64,000 nucleotides of DNA from Chthonomonas sp. UBA2785. Lineage in GTDB: Bacteria; Armatimonadota; Fimbriimonadia; Fimbriimonadales; Fimbriimonadaceae. The translations under genes were made by a program, and so were the position numbers. The DNA is taken from the NCBI GenBank assembly GCA_002352215.1, contig DEIB01000005.1:1-64000 (forward strand). Reading direction: 5' to 3'. Of this stretch, positions 43,205-51,055 are shown in pieces (positions within the stretch are counted from its first letter, which is position 1; each line of letters begins with the position of its first letter). The notes beneath the pieces were generated by a model, which was not told where the DNA came from, did no database searches, and saw only the letters and a list, made by a program, of their open reading frames with translations.

Positions 43205-44492
43205 GTGGCCTCCACAGGGTCAGCCAGGCTAGCCACAGCAACCCGATCCACACCGGATGGAACGCGGGCACCATGATCTGGGCGCCGGGGGCATCCGCCG
43301 CCGCGTGCACCACCATGCGCATATAGGCGGCCAGCCCATCAATCAAGAATCCCACCGGGAGCCCCACCGCCCCCGCCAGAGCGAGCACCATAGTCGCGGA
43401 AACCGCCGGCAGCACCAACAAGTTCGCGGGCAGCCCCCATAGCGGCAAGGTGCCAAAGTGGTAGGCAATCAGCGGAAGCGTGCCCAAAGAAGCCAGCAAG
43501 GTCGCCTTCAGCGCCCCCCGCCAGCCGTTCTCATCGTTCATCCCCAGCATCAGGCCCCCGACGGCGGCCATGCTCAGCTGGTAGCCCAAGTCCGCCACCC
43601 CGGCCGGGCTCGAAAACCACCCCACAAACCCCGCCAACGCCCACGCGGAAGGGCCATCAAACTGCTGCCGGAGGGGAAACGCCGCCCCCCACACCGCCGC
43701 CATCAGCAGAGCTCGGACGATCGAAGGACGGCCCCCCACCGCCACCGCGAAGGCCACCAAAACCACGCCAATCAGCAGCATTCGCACCCCATAGGGCACG
43801 GGCAAACGGCGGAAAAGCAGCATCATCCCCGCCGCCAAAAACATGATGTGCATGCCGCTAGCACTGACCACGTGGTAGGTACCACTCTTGCGCAACGCCT
43901 GCGCATCCGCGGGCGATAAAGCCGTCGTTTCGTTAAAGCAAAGTGCCCGCACCAAGCCCTGCGTGCTGGGGTGCAAGGCCTTCTCCGCCCACGCCGCAAA
44001 GCGTCGGCGGACCACCTCAGGTCCCGCCCGCCAAGAGGGCGCCTCACGCACTTCCGTCCAAGATTTCACCGAAAGGCGACCGATTTCCCCCGATGATCCA
44101 TCAAACCCCTCGGCCATAGGAGAGAGACGACCCTCCACTCGCACCACCGAGCCCGGCCACATATTCGTACCGCGACCTAACCGATAGGTACCCTCAGCAG
44201 TCACCAAAGTCAAGGGGTCGCCCGCCCCCTGCACAACCCCTTCTCGCACCACCACCGAAGGCTCAAAAAAGGGTGCCTTCTCAAACTCCACCCGGCCCAC
44301 GCCACCCCACAGGCAGCCCGCCAGCACCCACACCCAGAGCCAGCCGCGCTGCATCACCACCAGCGCTACCAAGGGCACCAACAAGAGCAAGGACGCCCAG
44401 ACTTCACCGGACCACGCTACGGCCAGGGCCGCCACAAAGGCCACCACCAGGGGGCGCATCGCCAGTTCCTTGACCATGCGCTCCCTCGTCAT
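43188..44492 (-). CDS. comEC: ComEC DNA-uptake channel (N-terminal and competence domains only)
   Basis: Membrane channel for DNA in natural transformation, 434 residues. The N-terminal hydrophobic hairpin, the OB-fold-like DUF4131 region (EGVVQGAGDPLTLVTAEGTYRLG) and the competence domain (LCFNETTALSPADAQALRKSGTYHVVSASGMHIMFLAA, with the family's SGxHxxFL) are present, followed by about eight spans. The usual fused MBL domain is encoded by the next gene instead. ATG 44492 is 2 bp after the dciA stop, so it belongs to the recF-dciA operon. Confidence 0.9.
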   Translation of the reverse strand: MTRERMVKELAMRPLVVAFVAALAVAWSGEVWASLLLLVPLVALVVMQRGWLWVWVLAGCLWGGVGRVEFEKAPFFEPSVVVREGVVQGAGDPLTLVTAEGTYRLGRGTNMWPGSVVRVEGRLSPMAEGFDGSSGEIGRLSVKSWTEVREAPSWRAGPEVVRRRFAAWAEKALHPSTQGLVRALCFNETTALSPADAQALRKSGTYHVVSASGMHIMFLAAGMMLLFRRLPVPYGVRMLLIGVVLVAFAVAVGGRPSIVRALLMAAVWGAAFPLRQQFDGPSAWALAGFVGWFSSPAGVADLGYQLSMAAVGGLMLGMNDENGWRGALKATLLASLGTLPLIAYHFGTLPLWGLPANLLVLPAVSATMVLALAGAVGLPVGFLIDGLAAYMRMVVHAAADAPGAQIMVPAFHPVWIGLLWLAWLTLWRPREVEP

Positions 44493-44494
44493 GA

Positions 44495-44806
44495 CTAGCC
44501 TTGGCCAGGGTCCGGGCGGCGGGGGGCGCGCGTGGTCGTCCGCAGTTCGGTAAAGACGGGCGTATCAAACCGCGCGTTCAAAAAGCGCAGAATCTCCGGC
44601 GCCCGCAGCCTCAATTCCGCCGCCGCCGGGGGTTCTTGGCAGCTCAGCCACAGCACGCCGTCGTCAAAGTCACACACTTCCGCCATGCTGGCCAGGGGTT
44701 CGCCCACGGCTTCGCCCCAGTGCCGGGCGGCGGCCAGGGCCTTCACCTTCTGCACAATCCGGGGTCGGCGCAGGGCCGCCATCAGCAGTTCATCCACGGA
44801 TTTCAT
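44495..44806 (-). CDS. dciA: DciA-like helicase loader (DUF721)
   Basis: A 103-residue DUF721/DciA protein, the ancestral loader of the replicative helicase DnaB. Seen: MKSVDELLMAALRRPRIVQKV, RHWGEAVGEPLASMAE, and the beta segment DFDDGVLWLSCQEPPAAAELRLRAPEIL of the KH-like domain. The gene overlaps the end of recF by 17 bp. A recF-DUF721 pair is usual next to the origin in Actinobacteria, so the context supports the assignment. Confidence 0.85.
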   Translation of the reverse strand: MKSVDELLMAALRRPRIVQKVKALAAARHWGEAVGEPLASMAEVCDFDDGVLWLSCQEPPAAAELRLRAPEILRFLNARFDTPVFTELRTTTRAPRRPDPGQG

Positions 44807-45887
44807 CGCGTGTGACCACCCCCGAATCTACCCAGTAGAGCGCCTGCGCCGAAATCAACGCCGACCCCGCCAATTCCGGCTCCGTCCCGGTCAGGATCAC
44901 TTGGCCGCCCGGTTGCGAAGCCCACTCCGCCAGGCATGCCCTCCGTTGGGCGTCCAGATCGCTAAAGACGTCGTCCAGCAGCAGCAGGGGCCACTCACCC
45001 CGCCTCGCGGCCATCAGGGCCCGGGTGGCCATTTTCACGGCAATCACGGCGGTGCGCTGCTGGCCCTGGCTGCCGTATTTGCGCCCGTCCACGCCCGCCA
45101 CCTCAATCGCCATATCATCCCGGTGCGGCCCTCGCGTGCTTATCCGGCGTTCCCGGTCGCGGCGGCGGTTCAGCGCGTAGTCTTCCCGCGCCCCTTCCGC
45201 GTCCATCCACTCCTCGTGGGGCAGATACTCCACGTGCAAGGTTTCGCCGGGGGCCAGCGTGGCGTAAGCGTCCCGTGCCAAGGGAGCCAGCTCTGTCACC
45301 CACTGCGCCCGCGCCTGCCGCAGGCCCGCCCCCGCTTCGGCCATGGCCTCTTCGTAGGTCGCCAGCAGGTCGTCGCTCACCCACTCCTCCTGCCTCAGCA
45401 GGGCGTTGCGCTCCTTCAGGTTCTTCTTGTACACCGTCAGGTCGCGCAGGTAGGCCGGAGACACCTGCGAAATCTCCAGGTCCAGGTACATGCGTCGGTC
45501 GGCCGGCTCCCCGGTCACCAGGCTCAAATCCTGCGCCGAAAACGCCACCACCGGCATCCGTCCAATCAGGTCACTGGCTCGGCGCTGGCCCAGCCCGTTC
45601 AGATACGCCATCTTCCGTGACCCTCGCCGCAAGGTCACCGCCAGTTCTGTGCCCCCGGTCAGGGTGCCTTCCACCCGCGCCCCATCTTGGCCCAGCTGGA
45701 TCGCATCGTTCTCCGTCCCCGCCCTTAGCAGGCGCCCGGTCGAGAGTAGATGGATCCCCTCCAGCACGGTCGTCTTCCCCTGGCCGTTCTTCCCAACGAT
45801 CAAAGTTAATCCCTGCGCCGGGCTAATTTCTGCCTCCGTCAACCGTCTGAGATTACGGAGCACCAACCGTTCCAAGTATCCGGTCAT
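44790..45887 (-). CDS. recF: DNA replication and repair protein RecF
   Basis: SMC-like ATPase that loads RecA at single-strand gaps, 365 residues. Walker A GKNGQGKTT (about 32-40), the MPVVAFSAQDLSLVTGEPADRRMYLD segment, the signature-like KYGSQGQQRTAVIAVKMA and Walker B LLLLDDVFSDLD. It is the first gene of recF-dciA-comEC-MBL, all overlapping or within 2 bp. dnaA and dnaN are not adjacent, unlike the common dnaA-dnaN-recF order. Confidence 0.96.
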   Translation of the reverse strand: MTGYLERLVLRNLRRLTEAEISPAQGLTLIVGKNGQGKTTVLEGIHLLSTGRLLRAGTENDAIQLGQDGARVEGTLTGGTELAVTLRRGSRKMAYLNGLGQRRASDLIGRMPVVAFSAQDLSLVTGEPADRRMYLDLEISQVSPAYLRDLTVYKKNLKERNALLRQEEWVSDDLLATYEEAMAEAGAGLRQARAQWVTELAPLARDAYATLAPGETLHVEYLPHEEWMDAEGAREDYALNRRRDRERRISTRGPHRDDMAIEVAGVDGRKYGSQGQQRTAVIAVKMATRALMAARRGEWPLLLLDDVFSDLDAQRRACLAEWASQPGGQVILTGTEPELAGSALISAQALYWVDSGVVTRDEIRG

Positions 45888-46084
45888 TCCCCCGGCTCCC
45901 TCTCTTGTTTCAAAGAAAGAGAAGAGAGAATCTCTTGTTGCTTATTAAGCTTTGGATTGCGGGGACAACCCCCTCTTTGAACCCAATCCGCGAGCAACCT
46001 AGCCGGGGACATCCTGGGGATAAGACGGGAAAACCTCTGTCCCTTCACTTTCCCCATGGCAAGGGTGGAAAACCTCCCCACGGC
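45888..46084. other. 197-bp non-coding region upstream of recF with an AT-rich patch
   Basis: No gene is seen. The first 70 bp is AT-rich for this chromosome (TTTCAAAGAAAGAGAAGAGA, TTATTAAGC). Further on are TTATCCCCA (complement, near 46015-46023) and TTTTCCACC (complement, near 46064-46072), each one mismatch from a DnaA box. A replication origin is possible but far from shown. Confidence 0.3.
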
Positions 46085-46828
46085 TTACACCAGGTGATGA
46101 ATGCGCGAGAAGCGCATCACCACGGCTTCCATCATCAGGATGGGATGGACATTGGCAAAGGCCGGCACCTGGTGCCGCTCGGCAAAGGGCACCCACAGGT
46201 CTTGGATGGACCGAGACTGCTCTTCCGCCGGGAGATAAGGGAATCGATCGCACAGCCGCTTCATCGCGAAGTACTCCTCCAGGGTCATGTTCGGCAGCTC
46301 GGCCAGGTACTGCTCAAAGTGGTGCGTGCCGTAGCGGTGCGGGGCGGCGGCAAAGTTGGTGCTCACTTTGGGCTCCACCACCACCATCGTGCCCGCCACC
46401 ATGTCGCCCAGGCGTTGCGCCCTCTGGTTGGCCAGGATGCCGGTTACCCCGGCAATGTAGACCCCCGGCAAAAAGTCGGCAATCCGAAGCAGGTTCCGCA
46501 TCCATGCCTGGCGCACGGTAATGGGGGTGCCGTCCGCACTAATCACCCGAATGTTCAGCCCCTTCTTGCCCAGGGTTTGGCCTTGGAACTTGGCCTCGCA
46601 GATGGCGAAGTAACCGAAAAACGCAAACGCCGAAAGGAAAGAAGCCAGGGCCATGGCAAACTCCGGCAAGTACATAAAGAAGAGGAATGCCAGATAGGTG
46701 GCCATGGTATTGATCCCCACGAGGATCATGAGGTCCACCAAATGCGCCCACATCCGGCGGGAGATAGGCGCCAGCCGGAACGAGAGCAGGGTCTTCTCGG
46801 GAGAGAGAATCAAATGCTCCTGGGTCAC
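46085..46828 (-). CDS. RDD family membrane protein
   Basis: A 247-residue protein with an N-terminal RDD domain: RLAPISRRMWAHLVDLMILVGIN with the Arg-Asp pair, three hydrophobic spans and KFQGQTLGKKGLNIRVIS. The soluble C-terminal part (about 150-247) contains MTLEEYFAMKRLCDRFPYLPAEEQSRSI, a helical tail also seen in other bacterial RDD proteins. Transport or scaffold functions have been suggested for the family, including ion antiport. GTG 46828 is chosen because TAGCAT lies 7 nt upstream; the frame is open to 47437 but that stretch is antisense to the next gene. Confidence 0.85.
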   Translation of the reverse strand: MTQEHLILSPEKTLLSFRLAPISRRMWAHLVDLMILVGINTMATYLAFLFFMYLPEFAMALASFLSAFAFFGYFAICEAKFQGQTLGKKGLNIRVISADGTPITVRQAWMRNLLRIADFLPGVYIAGVTGILANQRAQRLGDMVAGTMVVVEPKVSTNFAAAPHRYGTHHFEQYLAELPNMTLEEYFAMKRLCDRFPYLPAEEQSRSIQDLWVPFAERHQVPAFANVHPILMMEAVVMRFSRIHHLV

Positions 46829-46835
46829 GAGTAAG

Positions 46836-46841
46836 ATGCTA
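46836..46841 (-). promoter_or_regulatory. -10 box TAGCAT, leaderless, divergent pair
   Basis: On the minus strand TAGCAT ends 7 nt before GTG 46828 of the RDD gene. The opposing box at 46846 is only 4 bp away. Confidence 0.5.
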
Positions 46842-46845
46842 CCTC

Positions 46846-46851
46846 TAGGGT
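46846..46851 (+). promoter_or_regulatory. -10 box TAGGGT, leaderless, divergent pair
   Basis: TAGGGT ends 7 nt before ATG 46859 of the DUF58 gene. Both promoters share a 30-bp intergenic region. Confidence 0.5.
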
Positions 46852-46858
46852 TGCGTGG

Positions 46859-48169
46859 ATGCTGATTCCGACACCAAGGCTCTGGTGGCTCGTGGGAGCC
46901 GGAATCCCGCTCGCCCTCGGGGGTGCGTTCGTGCCTGGCCTGGAAAGCCTGGTGCTGCCCTGGAACGTCGCCTTGCTGGTCCTTTTCTTCCTCACCGGGT
47001 TCATCGCCCGCAAGTGGGACTTGGTGGAAGTCGATCGGCGCATGGACCCTGTGCTCTCGGCCCGGGTGGCCAACAGCATCCGCCTTCGGGTCCGCAACCT
47101 CGCGGATCAAACGATCCGCATTCGCCTGAAGGATGATCCGCCGCCGCTGGTGGTGGCCGATCACCCTGAATGGAACCTCACCCTCCGCCCGGGCGAAGAG
47201 CGAGACCTGCGCTACTCCGTCACGCCGCTCCGGCGCGGCCAAGAGCGGTTCGGGGGAGTCTTCATCCGCTACCAAGCTCCTCTCGGTCTGTGCGAAGTGC
47301 AACAACTCCTGCCGGTGCAGGAGGAAGTCCGGGTGTATCCCAACGTGCTGGCCCTGCAAGAATACGACCTGCTTAAGCAGAAGGGGCACCTCAACCAAAT
47401 CGGCGTGCGGCGCAGCCGGATTCGAGGGTTGGGGCAAGAGTTCGAATCCCTACGCGACTACGCCGACGACGACATGCGCATGGTGGACTGGAAGGCCACG
47501 GCTCGGCGCGGTCGGCTAGTCGTCAAGCAGTTCCAAGAAGAACGCAACCAGGCGGTGTTCCTCTGCATCGATGTCGGCCGCACCATGCTCGGCGAAGTGG
47601 ATGGGGTGCCCAAGCTGGACTACGCCCTGGATGCCGCGCTGATGCTGATGCACGCCGCCAAGGACAAAGGCGACCAGGTCGGCATGATGGTGTTCAACGA
47701 TGCCGTCCATAGCCTGTCGCTCCCTCGCAAAGGCCGGGCGCAAATCGCGTCCATCCTGGAGCGCATCCACGACGTGCGGGCCGAAGCCGTGCAGTCCGAC
47801 TACCTGGCCGCCATCGCCTTCCTGCGCGCCCGGTGGAAGAAGCGCTCATTGGTCGTGATCTTCACCGACGCGGAAGACCCCGACGCCGCCCGCGAATTGG
47901 CCGCCGCGGTGAGCCAGTTACGCCGCCAGCATCTCGTGTTCGTGGTGCGGGTGGATGACCCGAAGCTCAAGGAACTGGAGAGCGTCATCCCCACGGATCG
48001 TTACGAAATGTACCGACGCGCGGCCACCCACTGGTACCGATCGGAGCGGCATCAGGCCAGCAACATCCTCGCCAGCAGCGGGGTTCAGAACATCGACTCC
48101 GAACCCCAAGACCTCTCGGCGGCCCTGGTCACGGCGTACCTTGTGGTCAAGGAACGCGCCCTGATCTAA
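46859..48169 (+). CDS. DUF58 domain protein
   Basis: A 436-residue membrane protein with two N-terminal spans (about 9-27 and 32-50) and a DUF58/vWA-like domain. The DUF58 core appears as GQEFESLRDYADDDMRMVDWKATAR (about 195-219), and the following FLCIDVGRTM, DALMLMHAAKDKGDQVGMMVFND part is vWA-like. DUF58 proteins typically work with MoxR-type AAA ATPases in the assembly or activation of other complexes, but no moxR lies next to it. The divergent neighbour is the RDD gene; an RDD-DUF58 association is often seen in moxR-type clusters. Confidence 0.85.
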   Translation: MLIPTPRLWWLVGAGIPLALGGAFVPGLESLVLPWNVALLVLFFLTGFIARKWDLVEVDRRMDPVLSARVANSIRLRVRNLADQTIRIRLKDDPPPLVVADHPEWNLTLRPGEERDLRYSVTPLRRGQERFGGVFIRYQAPLGLCEVQQLLPVQEEVRVYPNVLALQEYDLLKQKGHLNQIGVRRSRIRGLGQEFESLRDYADDDMRMVDWKATARRGRLVVKQFQEERNQAVFLCIDVGRTMLGEVDGVPKLDYALDAALMLMHAAKDKGDQVGMMVFNDAVHSLSLPRKGRAQIASILERIHDVRAEAVQSDYLAAIAFLRARWKKRSLVVIFTDAEDPDAARELAAAVSQLRRQHLVFVVRVDDPKLKELESVIPTDRYEMYRRAATHWYRSERHQASNILASSGVQNIDSEPQDLSAALVTAYLVVKERALI

Positions 48170-48231
48170 TCCTCGTTCGGCCCGGACGGCTGAGGGTAAG
48201 GTACGGACTCCGTATAAGGACTGTAAAGCCC

Positions 48232-49956
48232 ATGGTATACGCAACTCTTGGCCAGATGTTCCTGGGGCAGACCGAACGGTTTGCCACCAAGACCGCGCAT
48301 CTCATCCCTCAATCCGGCAAAGACCCGATTCCGGTGACCTACGGCGAGCTTCGCACGCAGGTTCACGGATTTGCTTCGGCCCTGGTGGGACTGGGGGTGC
48401 AACGCGGGGACCGCGTGGTCCTGCAAGCCGAGAGCAGCGCCGACTGGGCGATGTGCGATTGGGCGTGCCAAACGCTGGGGGCCGTGCTGGTGCCGATCTA
48501 CCCCACGCTGCCCGCGGACCAAAGCCAATACATCGTGCAGGATTGCGGGGCCAAGCTCGTGGTCTCGCAAAACACCAAGCAGGCCGTGAAGATGGAGGGC
48601 CTGACCGGCATCCAGGTGGTGCTGCTGAGCAAAGAAGGCGACCAACCGGGCCTGAAGGAACGTGCCCAACCGGACCAGCTAAGCCAAGACGCCTGGGTGC
48701 AAGGGGCGCAGGCGGCCGACGAAGAAGACCTTGCCACCCTGATTTACACGAGCGGCACCACCGGCGTGCCCAAGGGCGTGATGCTGCCCCACCGCGCGTT
48801 CACCTACCTGTGCGCGGATATCCCCTCGTGCATCCCGCTCAAGGAAGAGGATGTCTTCCTCAGCTTCCTGCCCCTCAGCCACGTGTTCGAGCGGTTTGCC
48901 GGCCATGTTCTGCCTATGTCCATGGGCGCCACCATCGGCTACGTCGGCTCGCTGGCCAGCCTGGGCCACGACATGGAACGAGTGAAGCCCACCATCATGC
49001 TGGTGGTGCCGCGCCTGCTGGAAAGCCTGAAGGGCCGCATCGAAGACGGCGTTCTCAAGGCTCCGCCGCTGCGGCAGCGACTGTTCCGCATGGCGCAAGA
49101 GCAAGGCCTCAAGCGCATGCGCGGCGAGTTTGCCCCGCTGGCCGGCGTTCTGGAAGGTCTGGTCGGCAGCAAGATCAAGGCGAAGTTCGGCGGCCGATTG
49201 CGCTACTTCGTGAGCGGGGGCGCGGCTCTACCGACCCACGTCAGCGAGTTCTATCTGGCACTGGGCATCCACGTTCTGCAGGGTTACGGCCTCACCGAGA
49301 ACTGCGCCGCCGCGTGCATCAACCGGCCGGAAGACAACCGCCCGGACACCGTCGGCCCGCCGCTCAAGGGCGTGGAAGTCAAGATCGCCCCGGATGGGGA
49401 GATCCTTCTGCGTGGGCGCTGCATCATGCAGGGCTACTACAACTTGCCCGAAGACACCGCCGCCACTCTGGACGCTGAAGGCTGGCTCCACACCGGCGAC
49501 ATTGGGGAGCTCGATCGCGGCAACCTGCGCATCACCGACCGCAAGAAGGACCTGCTGGTGCTGGGGAACGGCAAGAACGTGGCCCCGCAGCCCATCGAGA
49601 GCCGCCTGAAGGAATCGGCCTACATCAACGAGGCCGTGCTGCTCGGCGACGGGATGGAGAGTGTGGTCGCCATGATCGTGCCGGAATTCGAGCGCGTCGC
49701 CACCTGGCTCAAGGAGAAGGGAGTGAACGTGAAGGAGCCAGAAGAGATGGCCGTGCACCCGGACGTGATTGCCCTCATCAAGGGCGAGGTGCAACGCGCC
49801 AACGAGGGCCTGGCGGACTTTGAGCGTGTGAAGCGCCACGTGCTGGTGCCTGCCCCGTTCTCGATTGAAGGGGGCGAATTGACGCCCTCGCTCAAGGTGC
49901 GCCGCAAGGTCGTGAAGGAGAAGTACGCCAACCTGGTGGACGCGCTGAAGCGCTGA
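48232..49956 (+). CDS. Long-chain acyl-CoA synthetase (AMP-binding)
   Basis: A 574-residue adenylate-forming ligase that activates fatty acids to acyl-CoA. P-loop TLIYTSGTTGVPKGVMLPH, the LSHVFERFAGHV segment typical of FAA1-type synthetases, GYGLTENCAA, LHTGDIGELDRGNLRITDRKKDLLVLGNGKNVAPQPIE with the catalytic hinge, and a C-terminal Lys within LTPSLKVRRKVVKEKY. A TATAAG -10-like box lies 13 nt before ATG 48232. No beta-oxidation gene is nearby, so use in phospholipid synthesis is equally possible. Confidence 0.92.
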   Translation: MVYATLGQMFLGQTERFATKTAHLIPQSGKDPIPVTYGELRTQVHGFASALVGLGVQRGDRVVLQAESSADWAMCDWACQTLGAVLVPIYPTLPADQSQYIVQDCGAKLVVSQNTKQAVKMEGLTGIQVVLLSKEGDQPGLKERAQPDQLSQDAWVQGAQAADEEDLATLIYTSGTTGVPKGVMLPHRAFTYLCADIPSCIPLKEEDVFLSFLPLSHVFERFAGHVLPMSMGATIGYVGSLASLGHDMERVKPTIMLVVPRLLESLKGRIEDGVLKAPPLRQRLFRMAQEQGLKRMRGEFAPLAGVLEGLVGSKIKAKFGGRLRYFVSGGAALPTHVSEFYLALGIHVLQGYGLTENCAAACINRPEDNRPDTVGPPLKGVEVKIAPDGEILLRGRCIMQGYYNLPEDTAATLDAEGWLHTGDIGELDRGNLRITDRKKDLLVLGNGKNVAPQPIESRLKESAYINEAVLLGDGMESVVAMIVPEFERVATWLKEKGVNVKEPEEMAVHPDVIALIKGEVQRANEGLADFERVKRHVLVPAPFSIEGGELTPSLKVRRKVVKEKYANLVDALKR

Positions 49957-49993
49957 GTTTCTGCTCAATCCGGGCCGGTATTCTGGGGTGACC

Positions 49994-51040
49994 ATGCGCG
50001 TCACCTTCCGTACCGTGCGCCTGACAAAGTTGCACCCGCTGACGATTAGCCGGGGCACGTCCACGGGCTCCAACAACCTGTTTGTGATGGTGAGTGACGG
50101 CGACGTGACCGGGATCGGCGAGTGCGCCCCCGGGACGGGCTACGACGACACCCTGGCCGCTGAAGCCCAGGCGCAGCTGGAGAGCATCGTGCAGGATGGC
50201 CTGGGTGACGGCTCGCCCTACGCCGTCTACGCCCGCATGGCCGCCGCGCACGTGGACCCGGCCGCCATGGCCGCGATGGACGTTGCGCTGTGGGATTTCT
50301 GGGCGAAGCGCGCGGGCTTGCCGCTCTACCGCCTGCTGGGGCTGGGCCGGCCCACGGTGGCCACCAGCGTGACGGTGGGCATCAACGAGCCGGACGTGGT
50401 GTTGGCGCGCGCGGAGGAGTTTCTGGCCCGCACTTCGGCGAAGGCGCTCAAGGTGAAGCTCGGCGGGGCCGGAGGGCCGGCGGCCGACCAGCAACGCTAC
50501 GAAGCCGCCCGCGAGGCCGCCCGGCGCCACGGTGCCCAGCTTCGCGTGGACGCCAACGGGGGCTGGAGCCCCCAGGATGCGGTGGAGATGATCGCGTGGC
50601 TCAGCGAGCGCGATTGCGACTACGTCGAGCAGCCCTTGGCCCGGGGGCAAGAGGATGACTTGCCCTACGTTTTCGAGCGGCGCAAGCTACCGATCTATCT
50701 CGATGAAAGCCTGCGCACCAGCCACGACGTGCCGCCCCTCGCCGGGCGCTGCGACGGCGTGAACCTCAAGCTCATGAAGACGGGCGGCATCACCGAAGCT
50801 CTCCGACTGGTGGCCACCGCCCGCGCGCACGGGCTGAACACCATGATCGGCTGCATGGGCGAAAGCAGCGTCGCCATCGGGGCGGGGGCCTCGCTTGGTG
50901 CCTTGTTTGACCACATTGACCTCGATAGCCACCTGAATCTCAACCCGGACCCGGCGGTGGGGCTGGGGTTTGAGAATGGCATCGTGATGCCCAGCGACCG
51001 ACCCGGACTGGGCGTGGAACTCAGCGGCGAACTCGCGTAG
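49994..51040 (+). CDS. dgcA: Enolase-superfamily epimerase, probable N-acetyl-D-glutamate racemase (DgcA type)
   Basis: A 348-residue member of the muconate lactonizing/dipeptide epimerase subgroup. The capping domain is 1-110. Catalytic Lys153/Lys155 (ALKVKLGG) and Lys262 (NLKLMKTGG) face each other across the active site. Mg2+ ligands are Asp186 (RVDANGGW), Glu212 (YVEQPL) and Asp237 (YLDESL). Alone it would be called a dipeptide epimerase. The next gene is DUF1611; as I recall it, this pair was described as DgcA and DgcN in a D-glutamate degradation route, DgcN acetylating D-Glu and DgcA converting N-acetyl-D-Glu to the L form. I therefore propose that function, with moderate certainty. 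ATG 49994 follows TATTCT by 9 nt. Confidence 0.75.
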   Translation: MRVTFRTVRLTKLHPLTISRGTSTGSNNLFVMVSDGDVTGIGECAPGTGYDDTLAAEAQAQLESIVQDGLGDGSPYAVYARMAAAHVDPAAMAAMDVALWDFWAKRAGLPLYRLLGLGRPTVATSVTVGINEPDVVLARAEEFLARTSAKALKVKLGGAGGPAADQQRYEAAREAARRHGAQLRVDANGGWSPQDAVEMIAWLSERDCDYVEQPLARGQEDDLPYVFERRKLPIYLDESLRTSHDVPPLAGRCDGVNLKLMKTGGITEALRLVATARAHGLNTMIGCMGESSVAIGAGASLGALFDHIDLDSHLNLNPDPAVGLGFENGIVMPSDRPGLGVELSGELA

Positions 51041-51055
51041 AATTAGGCGATTCCC

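Noticed and set aside
46829..47437. Open minus-strand frame extending the RDD gene by about 200 residues
   Set aside because: It is antisense to the well-supported DUF58 gene, is rich in His/Glu/Arg as shadow frames are, and the RDD start at GTG 46828 has its own -10 box.
47441..47457. GTTCGAATCC, like a tRNA T-arm
   Set aside because: It is coding sequence (EFESLRDY) of DUF58, and no acceptor, D or anticodon arms can be folded around it.
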